This document shows positions 53,990 to 64,000 of a DNA stretch of 64,000 nucleotides, piece after piece. Each line of letters begins with the position of its first letter. Positions within the stretch are counted from its first letter, which is position 1. The DNA is taken from assembly GCA_963580455.1 (NCBI GenBank), contig OY756965.1, positions 21,550,902-21,614,901 of the forward strand. Reading direction: 5' to 3'. The DNA is from Euonymus europaeus (taxonomy: Eukaryota > Streptophyta > Magnoliopsida > Celastrales > Celastraceae). A program made the position numbers and the translations under genes. Under the pieces are notes generated by a model. That model was not told the DNA's origin. It ran no database searches and saw only the letters and a list, made by a program, of their open reading frames with translations.

Positions 53990-55003
53990 CTAGGAAGAGA
54001 GTGGGCGAGGAGGAGGCAATAATTGGTGTAAACTCTGGCTTTGTCCTCCTCCAGTCCTCACCACGAACGGATGCTGCAACAACTGATTTGCTGTCCATCT
54101 CTTCCCTGGTTCTATCTGCAGACAACAAGATATGAAATTCCTGAACTCCCTGGAAGCAGTGGCTGGTGCCTCCGGTGGTCTTGACATGCATATGGCACAC
54201 ATCAAGCTGGCCCAATCCCCACCTCTCGGTACCGAGAACGGGAACCTACCCATGAAGAACTCCAATATGCTGACCCCCAAACTCCATATGTCCCCAGCGC
54301 AACCATCGTATTGTCCATGGTTCAAGTCGGTGTTGATTCTTTCCGGGCTCATGTAGGCTATGGTGCCCACCGATGAATTGCAAGGGTCCATGGTTTGCGC
54401 GAGAATCGTGCTAACCCCAAAATCGGCAATCTTAACATTCTTGCGAGAATTGATGAGAAGGTTAGAGGGCTTGATGTCGCGGTGAACAATCTTGCGCCGA
54501 TGAAGATAAGCGATTCCACTAAGAACCTGGCGGGCGATGTCGGCAAGGTGAGGCTCGCGCGAGATGTGCGTACCTTCAAGAGAGCCACCATCCATGAACT
54601 CGAGAAGAACCTGGATCTCCCCGTTGTGGTCAAACATGTCATGGCACTTTACCACATTTGGATGATTCACGTCACGGAGGATCTCGATCTCGCGACGAAT
54701 CTGGCGGCGAACTGAGTCTTCGTGATTCCCGTAAATCACCTTGAGAGCATAAAGACGACCATCCGGGCGGTGGATCACCTTGTAGACGGTTCCCCCACTA
54801 CCGCTACCGATTCGGTTGATCCGGTCCAAATCCGTGAAGCTGAGTTGTTGAGGAGGCAGAGGAAGTGGCACAGCCAGAGTTGGATCGCGTTGCGGTAAAG
54901 GTATGGTTAAGCCCGGACGCCTACGTGGCCCGTTCCTAGTACCCGTCGCAGCCGCCATGGAGGACGAAGGACCCAGTGGCGGTGGGGACTGGATCGGTCT
55001 CAT
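53990..55003 (-). CDS. MKK5: MAP kinase kinase, MKK4/MKK5 type (group C)
   Basis: Dual-specificity kinase that activates MPK3/MPK6-type MAP kinases in immunity, stomatal and floral development. Single exon, 337 aa, beginning MRPIQSPP as in the group C family. Residues ~27-37 ([11 protein letters not shown]) are a basic-hydrophobic MAPK docking site. Kinase features: P-loop GSGSGGTV (66-73), Lys88, HRDIKPSN (HRD 174-176), DFG (194-196), activation loop with Thr204 and Ser210 in the plant S/T-x5-S/T spacing (TMDPCNS), SPERI, and the tail LLPPPRPL. The family usually has YDGYAGD; here it is YDGCAGD, a minor change. No break is seen. MKK4 and MKK5 cannot be told apart from one copy. Confidence 0.95.
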   Translation of the reverse strand: MRPIQSPPPLGPSSSMAAATGTRNGPRRRPGLTIPLPQRDPTLAVPLPLPPQQLSFTDLDRINRIGSGSGGTVYKVIHRPDGRLYALKVIYGNHEDSVRRQIRREIEILRDVNHPNVVKCHDMFDHNGEIQVLLEFMDGGSLEGTHISREPHLADIARQVLSGIAYLHRRKIVHRDIKPSNLLINSRKNVKIADFGVSTILAQTMDPCNSSVGTIAYMSPERINTDLNHGQYDGCAGDIWSLGVSILEFFMGRFPFSVPRGGDWASLMCAICMSRPPEAPATASREFRNFISCCLQIEPGKRWTANQLLQHPFVVRTGGGQSQSLHQLLPPPRPLSS

Positions 55004-56911
55004 TACTCGTTCGGAGCAGTTCCACCTGGGGTTTTCGTTTACTTTCTCTTGTTCGTCAATGGGGATGAAAGAATCAAAGAACTAGTAATCCATCCACAAG
55101 GGTAGTTGTTGAATTGGAGTGTCCGGCAGGGTGTGGGAAGAATACATCGAAAGTGATTCTCAGATTCCGAGAAAGTTCTTGGAAACAAACCAAAATCAAT
55201 TCGTCGGAGTCGGGCCTTATTTGATTTACTTGCTCGTCCCTATTTTGATAGAGTTGCATTTTTATTTTAGTGGTTTTAATTATTTGAAATTAAAAAGAGT
55301 AGAATAAATTATTATAAATTATATCTGAAATCATCCCTAATCAATTCACGTTTGATATATAATTTACTAAAACAATTAAATATAAGAAAATTAAATATTT
55401 TTTATGATTTTTTATTAATTTATTTTTGTTAATTGTATAATTAATAATATATACGCGTATGAGGCGAGTTAAATTTCTACAAATCCGTCCCTGCACCCTA
55501 GTTATTTTTCCATAAAAATATTCATACCTATTATTCGATTCGTTAATTAACGAAGCATATTTGTATGATTTGAGGCGGATTATCTAGGTATCCATTGAGT
55601 ATTAGTTTTTTTGACATCCCTAATTATAGTTCACTTTCCTTATTGGAAATAAGTAAAATTGTAAAAAAAACTAGTTTATTAATATATCATCATTTATCGT
55701 GTATCTTTATCAACAATTAACATTAAACTCTAGCACTAATAAGATGTGAGTAGAGTAATTTCAATGAATAATATATTAAAAAAATTAATCAAATTAATTA
55801 TTTTAAGATTACTAATTAATTTTTTTAATTTATATGAAAAAATAAATAAATCTATCAAATAGGAACAAACAACATCAATTTTTTTTTTTTTGAAATACAA
55901 ATTTTTTGTATCTGTGGAGGAGAGAAGCAAGATTTTAAAGAAACGAAATTTCATTCGCGGTGCTTGAGAGTGCATCACACTGACCAACTACGGTTGGGCG
56001 TCCTGCAGGTCCGTAGGATTCTGCAACCAGTTTGACAAACGTGGTCCTGCGGGTGGGGTTTGTAAATTGTTTTTTCGACTAAATCTGCTTTTGCTTACTT
56101 TACTTTTTTATTTAAAGTTAAGACGGGATTAAGACGACCTCTACTTTATCAGTGTTCTCCCTAAAATTTTTAATTTGTAAGACGTCCATCTTTTGGTCAA
56201 TGTCAATAATCATCGCTAACACGACTATTCAACGTTAATTTTGACCATAATTTGCTAAAGAGGTGTAAAGTGACTCGGTCCCGGAGCCTTCGCAGGCCAG
56301 GCCAGAGCATCATTTTCACAGGCCGGCCCGTGAAAATTTGCTAGAGAGATGTAAATTGACTCGGTCCAGCCCACAAGAGGCCTGGGGACTACACAGGCCG
56401 GGCCGGCCCATCAGTTCCACGAGCTGGCCTATGCAAAGCTCCATCTTGACTGTAAAGATAAAGGTAAAAGCAGGCAGGATCAGGGATTGACGAACAAGAG
56501 AAGTCGAATATAAGCAAACCTTATCTTTATATAATATTAATATATGGAAGGGCAAGTGCAAACATGTATTTAGAAATTAAAATATCTAAATAAAATAACA
56601 TTCACATTTACCAAAATAAAGTGGGGAAAACCAAGTAGTCAAGTCTCTTCGATAATATACAATGTCAACAAGAAAGCCCATTTATCCTTTGGGCTTTAAT
56701 TGATTATGCAAATACCTAACTGTAACTGATAGGTGCAGCATTTTTTTTACTTAAGACTATCCCAAAAGCCTGTGCTAATCAAAAATTTCTCTTAACCTAG
56801 ATAAAAAGCAGCCATTTAACAAATCCCATGGTTTTCAGTATCTCAATCAACATAGATTGTGATAAGAGTGACTGACCAGTAATGGTCAGTGGAGTCATGG
56901 CACGGGAAGGC
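55004..56911. other. MKK promoter and spacer
   Basis: The first few hundred bases are the leader and promoter of the minus-strand MKK gene. 55260-55900 is very AT-rich. A GC-rich tandem duplication (~86-bp period) lies at 56249-56420 (see findings). No gene recognised; 56700-56911 is probably 3' untranslated sequence of the next gene. Confidence 0.4.
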
Positions 56912-59900
56912 TCACGACACTGTTCGTCCATAACATATTGATGCAATGTATAGATTCTTCGCCCACTTCTCCTGCAAAAGCAAATGGCATTTAGATTCGG
57001 AAAACTAAAGAAAACATTAACGATTAACGAGTCCATAGATATGCCTCGTCTACCTTCACATGGTTGCTAGGAAAAGCAGTAGTTCGAAGCGTTTCTTGTG
57101 TTTCATCTGAAGGTTTCCTTCTGGGTATACTAAGAACAAGAGCTGCCTGGTCGCATGATGCTGCAGTTGCTGTAATACGATATCCAGAATCCCACCGCCG
57201 ATGAATACCATCACTAGGGTAAAGGAAATCAAGTTCCACTACCTGTAATCAATACCAAAAGGACAGATCTCCATTATGCATGTTGTTCATCTAAGAATTT
57301 TATTGGCTTTAGTTATTATCAAATCCAAGCTGACCTGGTCTGAAAATCCAGCACCACGAGACATAACAATTCCCCATCGACTGCCTGAGGTGGCCATTGA
57401 AGTAACATAGAAGCCCTCCCTCCACTTTTTGCTAATCCACTTGTAAGGAAATGAGTCACTGACTTTATATGACTGCTGTGAGTACTGTGTACCTGGACTC
57501 AACAACAAAGTCGGTAAAACAAATGTTCTTTTTCAAATAAAAAATACATTCTAAGATACTATTTACTAACCCTTAGACATCACAACTAATGAGCTCCCAT
57601 TAGTAGCTCCTGCTACTGCACTGATATAAAAATTCTTTTCCCACTGCTCCATTATCCATTCCTTCACGATGTGATACAAGAAGAAATAATAAACTCCTTA
57701 ATGCAAAAAATAAAAGTTCTGAAAAGTTATTTAGGCAAACAAATAGATTATAAGGAATGCGAACGACATACCTTGTGTAGAAAATAGGGAGAGAGTTCAT
57801 ACACTTGTGAAGTGAAACCAGTTCCAGCATCCATAATAACGGCCCACAGATTTTGACAACAGGCTACACTGCTGATAAGTAGCCTACCTTCATTGCCTTT
57901 CGATATGAGCTGGGCAAGCTTTGCATCAGCAACGTTATAGTGGTACCTGTATAGTATTGCTCAACCTCAACTGATATTTATGGTTTAAGAAAAACAATCA
58001 TAACGATTCTAAGGGAGAGAGCAAAATATATAGATATAAGTATATAACAGAGAACAAAAGAAGAATAAAGCAACTTAACGTATGAGGAATCAACAAGAAA
58101 TCTAGCATATAGATAAACATCAAACAAACGCTTAAAGTACCTTTGCTTCATAGGTCGACGAGCATTGTAGACACTAATCCATTGGGTTGCTGGCGTGCCC
58201 ATACGAACTTTCTTTTTTGGTTGTTCGTCTTCCTCCTCCTCCGTTGTTATCCGGCCCCTTTTATGCCCAACTGGATAAATAAGCTTCACCAATAGAGTAA
58301 AATCAGACTTTTTTTCCTTTTTTTTTGAAGAATGTGGAACCTCTTCGAGGTTGGGTCACATCGGACCCACCTTGCAGAGTAAACCACGGATAATAGCAAC
58401 CACTCACGAGCCACTAGTATCCATATGATACAAGTTGTGCCGAGGGATTCAAACCCAAGACTCCGAGTTTTTGGCTGGTCCCAAAGTACACTTCCCTTAC
58501 CACTGAACTACCCTTGTTCAGGAGACACATCTACAATTTTATTTGTGAGAAATGTATCTTTCCATGTTTCAGCTAAATTCTATATCTGCATCCTAAAATG
58601 GAGTTCATATAGGTATTATTGAAGTCATGCAAAAAATAGCTTTTCTAAGGTACTTCAAAATTTCCAGAAGAAGATAAATTTCAGCTCAGAAACAAATAAC
58701 TGATAATGGAAAAAAAATCCTATAAAAAAAAACATCCACACCTTTTGAGCACCTTCTGTATTAAGCGGCCTGATATCTGGATTTGGACCAATTATCCCAT
58801 CAAAAAGAGAGATGTACTTTGCATAATTAGGTAATTCATCAAACTTCAAGTTGACAACATATTCAACAAATTGTCTAAAAGGTGGTGGACAATAGGAACA
58901 TAGACTCTCCGGGGATGTAGACATCTTCTTCTTGCAGACAAGGAACCCTTTGTTCTCCCCCTACCAGTACCAGAACGTTTAAAAATTATAAACCAGTCCA
59001 TGTTAATAAAGGACACCATCAATTTGATCAAGTACACCAACCTGATAACCTTGCCAAGGTAAACGACCTTGGAGAAGAAAAATAAGTGTATATGCCAGAG
59101 ATTCTAGGTCATCTCTCCTGCTGCCAGTTCTACCTAAGTGGGCATGCGCACTAGCATAACGCACAGTTCCTCTGTTAAAGAAAGAAAGAGAACACTCATG
59201 ACACAAGAAGAAACAAGTTCAAATGATGAATCAGGGCAAAATATATTGACATTAGAATTTCACAAACAAAATATAGTGCAGGATGTACCTGAAAACGTCA
59301 GGCCTCTGGTCATAATCAACATGCAGACCACTTGAAGTATCTCGCCATTTAGTCGCTGAGTTGCCCAAAATACGTGACAAAAAAAAATAAGCCACAATTG
59401 GTGAGAGGGAAAATTAATACGGTGTCTTACCTAATCCAAGATCAACAAGGAACAGTTTTTTTTCATCAGGAGTGCCTGGAGTACCAAGCACAAAATTTTC
59501 AGGCTTCACATCTCCATGTATATACCTGCCAAAAAAGGGAAAAATAAGATAGCCGTGTCATTTTAAGGTATAATCAATCAACATGCATCTGGTAAAGGAC
59601 ATTCATCTGAAGCAATCGTGATGATATAAAGATAATAATAAACTTAAAATGTAAGATTAACAGCATGACACCGCAAAACAGTTGTTTCCTTGCATTATAA
59701 GAATTAGGGAAGCAGATAAATAGGCCACCTGTTAAAAACCAGGAAAAAGTCCAAATATCCTAATCACATCCTTATCATTGTAAAATTTCCGTAAATAGGA
59801 GGATAAATAATCCATCCAAGTGATTTTTAAAAAATGGGGAAATAATAATTGTTTCCAAACTAAACAACTCCACCTTATAAAAATAGTTACAGTGCTTTAC

Positions 59901-62900
59901 AGTAGAAGAATTCTCACCCTTTGGAGTGCATCTTCTCCAATATTGATATTGCTTCAATGGCAATGCAAGCAACCATTTCTGTTGACATTCTGCCATTTAC
60001 AAGATGCATTAGCATAGGCAAATGGAAACCATGGAAGGATAATTGAAAATAAAAATCAAATGAATTAATAGAAACAAATTTTCATTTAGCTCACGTGTAA
60101 GATTTGTTATTCCAAACATCCCACAAGCTTGGACCCAGCATATCCATAACCTGTATAGATCAGAATATTCAGCCATCACTGTCCAATATTAAGCCAAAGG
60201 TAAAATGGGACTAAAAAACAAGGGAAAAAAACCATGGCTACAGCTTTAACAAATTAAACCAGCCAAAGAATAATGCATACCATCACATAATAGTCACCTT
60301 GCCGGCCCTTGAAGTGTACTCTTGGTACACCATGACTGCCACCGAGGGTGCTATACAAGTGACAAAGATAAGTTATAAATTCAAAAATTTAATAAAAAAG
60401 CTAATGGATAAATTAAAATGAAAGGACACATTAATCATTCTCACTTGTAAACTTGCCACTCGTAAGGCGGTCCATAGTTACATCCTTTGCTAGTTCTATG
60501 CTCAAATTTTAAGGCTACCTAAAATACGAAATTCAATCAATGTTAATGAAAAGAGATAAATATATATCACACGAGCGCACTTAGATAACAACAGTGCTTA
60601 CTTCCAGTGCTCCGGGGCCAGTCCTATCATTTGAATTTGGTGGAGTAACACGCTGACCAACATACACTTGTCCAAAGCCACCCTTGCCCAACTTCCGTTC
60701 TATTTTGTACATTGGGGAATTCCCAACTCGAACCTGCATCAATGCAACCGAGGAATTTTATATATTTTATTGGGAATCAAACACACAGAAACGAAAAAAA
60801 GTCAAATATAAACATATAAATAAAATAAAAAACAGATCACATTTGCTTAGCTGAAAGCATGAGGACCTGACTCAGAAGATATTATCTTACCATGTCCTTA
60901 AACAAGCTAGATAATTCGCACTTCAAAGGTATGAGTCATTATCACGATCACTTCTTTAAAAAATGCCTATTAAGTTCCCAAATAGAAAAACTGAAAAACA
61001 GCCAGGCAACTGATACAATACACTAAGCAGCTTAATTGTGACATTGATTAATACTTAATAGTAATCAAGCAAAAGGAGCAGTGATAGGAAACATCAAACA
61101 CATAAAAGAAAGTAAATCAGAAATAAGAAGCCAATTCCAAAAAATTTATCTAGCTGCCTACAGAATTCAAAGAGGAGCATTACATTGCATTTCTACCCAC
61201 GACCAGCAGTTTCTAAAATTGCAGCTAGGCATAAAGAGCCAATATGAAAGAGGCAACTAATATGCAAATCACTCAATGTGAAAGACAGCAAACAATGATA
61301 ATCAACATCCACTAGACCACAATACGAACTTTTACATGCAGAAGGGAAAAAATTGATAGAACAGTTAATTTTAGGGAGGCTATATATATAATTGATTATG
61401 GAAATCAAAACATTTGTGGCTCTCTCTCATAAGAGAGAATATTAGAATTATGAAATCATTACACAAAAATGAGCATTCTGTCAAGTAGATTGATAAAGTC
61501 AATACTCTGTAAGGTCAACACATATTTGGATCTACCATCGATCTTAAAGGAAAACAGAGTGAAACCTTTTTAGACGCTATATCAAGCTAGCACTAAGTTC
61601 CCATAAAAGCTTGGAAAGCCAATGACAAATAGGTCATCGACAGAAAACAATTAAAATTTATTGTTTTACCGCTGCCATACGTCTCATCTATGAGAAATAA
61701 ATAATTCTTAGACCCTACGGACATTTTATCATAAGGACATAAACAGTAACCAAAGTTAAGATTAGTTTGGAATTTAGGAACCCTTGCATCAATTCTACAC
61801 TGTTCAGGAGAATTTGCAGTCGAGTTTGTCTCCAACATCACGAAATCTATTGATGCAGAGTCCGGCCTTTGTGTCCTTTCTTTGTCCATTTCTACGCAAA
61901 AATTCACATCCAGGACAAATGTACATGAAATCTTTCACAATCAAAATATTAATTTATCCTGACACGACACGTGGATAAAAACCCTCTTCCCAATATTAAA
62001 AAGATCACATCCTCAAAATAATATGATCTCTTGAAATTGTTCCAACTAAAATGTAACCTGAGTTGAAAACAATCTCGCTTGTTATATATGACAAATTATT
62101 AAAATAGCTGAATCAAATATTTTATACATCAAAGACTATGATTGAGGTGCTATGCAATCAATCATCTTCAATACAAATTCAACATGGTCATTTAAGTTTC
62201 AACAAGCATGTATGAACAAGATGACTTTGCATACATGACCAGCTCATGTCACAAGCTTTCTTTTATGCCAAAGAAAGTTGTAAACAAGCTGTTTACATCA
62301 CAAAAGGGAGGCTCCTATTATATTCCACCCAAATCTCTGACACTTCACTGATTATCTAAATTACCTATAAATGGTCCAATAATTGAACAATCTATAACTA
62401 CAGATTCAATCCAACAGTCTGATGATCTAAAGGTACCACCCCATCAGCCCAACCAGAATCTCAGCACTAGAAAATTAAGCAGATAATTATGTAATTATAA
62501 CGTTGGATAAAGTAAAGCCCATCCGACACATGATAATGACAGAGAATTTCACAAACAATATTTCCATAAAATACCTCCAGTTACAACTACAAGTTGCTCA
62601 CAAGGACTATTACTCCAACAAAAGCTACCCTTGTAACAACTATCGGCATGCATGTTGAAGTGAGAAGTCTTTAAGTAGAAATAAAAGTTAAGAGTCATCA
62701 TTAATTCATTATCAACACTCTTCTGAGTCTTCTCAAATCTTGGAATCTGATACTGATCAAGAATCAAGATTACGCAACTAGAAGAGACAAATTCACTTTA
62801 AACAAAATAATAAATTAATCATACATGTAATCACCTGAAAAAGCAGAAGAATTCAAAAGAGAAACTGCATGCTATATAAAAATAAAACATGTCTGACGAT

Positions 62901-63884
62901 GAAAACAGTAACACACGTCTTTGAACAGTCTGACAGAACCAGAAAGTACGATATCGCTAATGGCTTAATAGTTTATACAACCAGCCAGATCAAAGAAAAA
63001 AATTATCCACACTTCACACAGTCCCAAACCTAATAGGCTTATATATCATCCCTCTAGAAGAAACATAATCAACGCATCCTATCAAGTTTCTAAAACAGTT
63101 CAAACTTGAATTACTAGCAAGAGATCAGATAATCTAGAATCAAATCAATATGTTGATGCGAAAAAAAGGCAAGTATCAACTCCAAGAAACAACCAAAACT
63201 CAAAACACAACCCCCAAAATAAACGAAAGGTTTTCTGGAAGCAAATGATTGCATCATCAGTAACACTAAAACCATCAGTTACCATAACATATCTATATTT
63301 CCCTCTTCATTCGTGGAACTAAAAACTTATGGAACCCAATATGCATCCAAGAATCCAAACCCAGCAGACATAAATTGAGAGCCCTAACAGTACAAAGACG
63401 TATATTACCAACAAAGACGGCAATAATAAATCCGCATCCATGAAACCACGATTATCACCTAATAAAACCAAAAAAGAATAAACTTTGTTGGGGAAACGAG
63501 TATGGAAAAGGCACAAACCGTCTCCGGGAGAGGTGCAGTGCTTCCCTCATCCTCAACGGCATTCCCCTTCTTAATGCTCTTGCCTCCGCTATTCATCTTC
63601 TTTTCGCCAAATTTTCCCTTGTCCACCACTCTCACCCCTTCCTCCACTCCCTTATTCCCCTCCTCCTTTGCCTCAGGTGCTGCGACCACTACGATCTTAT
63701 CAACCGCCTGGGGTTGCTTATTTTTATTTTCGTTGCTGGTATTGTTTTTCAGAACTCCCGCTGCAGCCGCGCGCCGCCTCCTAGTCCTTGTCGCAATCGC
63801 CTCACCTTCCTCTACTGGATTCGTCCGCTGCTGCTTTGCTGCTGCCGCCCGGCCGCCGCGCACTCTATTACGCAGTACAGGCAT
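56912..63884 (-). CDS. MUT9-like / casein kinase 1-like protein kinase (HD16 type)
   Basis: Nuclear Ser/Thr kinase of the plant MLK/PPK family; relatives phosphorylate histone H3 Thr3, photoreceptors and, in rice (HD16/EL1), GHD7. Sixteen exons join in phase to 698 aa: 63884-63519, 60733-60602, 60518-60445, 60350-60281, 60150-60095, 59989-59918, 59525-59431, 59355-59289, 59171-59042, 58960-58742, 58283-58141, 57946-57772, 57661-57571, 57492-57335, 57242-57054, 56971-56912. The N-terminal 120 residues are basic and Ala/Lys-rich (RTRRRR). Kinase: [11 protein letters not shown], Lys170, HGDVKPENF (HGD 260-262 in place of HRD), DLG (285-287 in place of DFG); both changes are normal in this family. 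KRGR and PKKKVRMG (~435-452) look like nuclear signals. The conserved C-terminal region ends [14 protein letters not shown]. Intron 1 is 2.8 kb. Confidence 0.93.
58308..58535 (-). mobile_element. SINE with pol III-like boxes in an intron of the MLK gene
   Basis: On the minus strand the stretch reads TAGTTCAGTGGTAAGGGAAG (A-box-like, 58491-58510), then GGGTTTGAATCCCTC (B-box-like, 58442-58456), a ~110-bp body, and an A-rich tail (T-run at 58309-58326 on the plus strand). It is a full-looking tRNA-derived SINE of ~220 bp, in the same orientation as the host gene, between its exons at 58742-58960 and 58141-58283. A target duplication was not clear. Confidence 0.75.
60734..63518. other. Intron 1 of the MLK gene
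   Basis: AT-rich intron of 2,785 bases. Short open frames inside show no family resemblance. I see no mobile element or RNA gene. A long first intron behind a long first exon is common in this gene family. Confidence 0.6.
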
Positions 63885-64000
63885 CGCTCATCCTCCAAGT
63901 ATCATCAAGATAGCACCTTTCTAAACACAAAATAAAAAAACACCTCTCTCCCTCTCAACCAAGAACAATAATAATAATAAAAAAAGGCCAATCCGAGAAC
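63885..64000. other. Leader or promoter of the MLK gene
   Basis: Upstream of the minus-strand ATG at 63884. It contains an (AAT)n run near 63968-63980. The window ends here, so the promoter is cut. Confidence 0.4.

Noticed and set aside
56797..57036. Alternative C-terminal reading of the MLK gene ending ...FVKWLLFI
   Set aside because: A different frame from acceptor 56971 gives EKWAKN and ends ICYGRTVS, matching the family; the alternative has no such support.

Overview
This is nuclear DNA from a flowering plant, most likely a eudicot. Genes are split by short GT-AG introns, spacers are AT-rich, and every recognisable protein has a close plant counterpart. There are no bacterial, viral or organelle genes. 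I reconstructed exon chains by hand from splice sites, reading phase and remembered family sequences; the species cannot be fixed from the sequence alone.

Layout. 1-1023 holds a 242-bp tandem duplication. 1024-7408 (+) is a LysM receptor-like kinase of the LYK3 type, with a decayed LINE in intron 1. 7836-8448 (-) is a broken two-exon remnant of a MULE (Mutator-like) N-terminal coding unit. 9163-14189 is a ~5.0-kb fold-back element whose two arms carry opposed tandem arrays; its ends and near-perfect 9-bp target duplication point to a non-autonomous MULE. 14314-17579 (+) is an unrecognised five-exon gene... more exactly four coding exons, 506 aa. 18599-31640 (+) is MMS19 in 19 exons, with several SINE-like insertions in its introns.

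32725-37080 (-) is PAF1/ELF7 and 39937-45259 (-) a plastid-type NADP-malic enzyme, with MITE-like inverted repeats between them. 45260-50129 is a gene-poor spacer with telomere-like 22-bp repeats and retroelement-like debris. 50130-50900 (+) is a type I (M-gamma) MADS gene like AGL80. 53990-55003 (-) is an intronless MAP kinase kinase of the MKK4/5 type. 56912-63884 (-) is a 16-exon MUT9-like/casein-kinase-1-like kinase with a SINE in one intron.

The genes are independent housekeeping, signalling and developmental loci, not an operon or a gene cluster. Two themes recur: chromatin, transcription and genome upkeep (PAF1, MUT9-like kinase, MMS19) and surface-to-MAPK immune signalling (LysM kinase, MKK4/5), but their closeness is probably incidental. 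The most unusual object is the fold-back element at 9163-14189.
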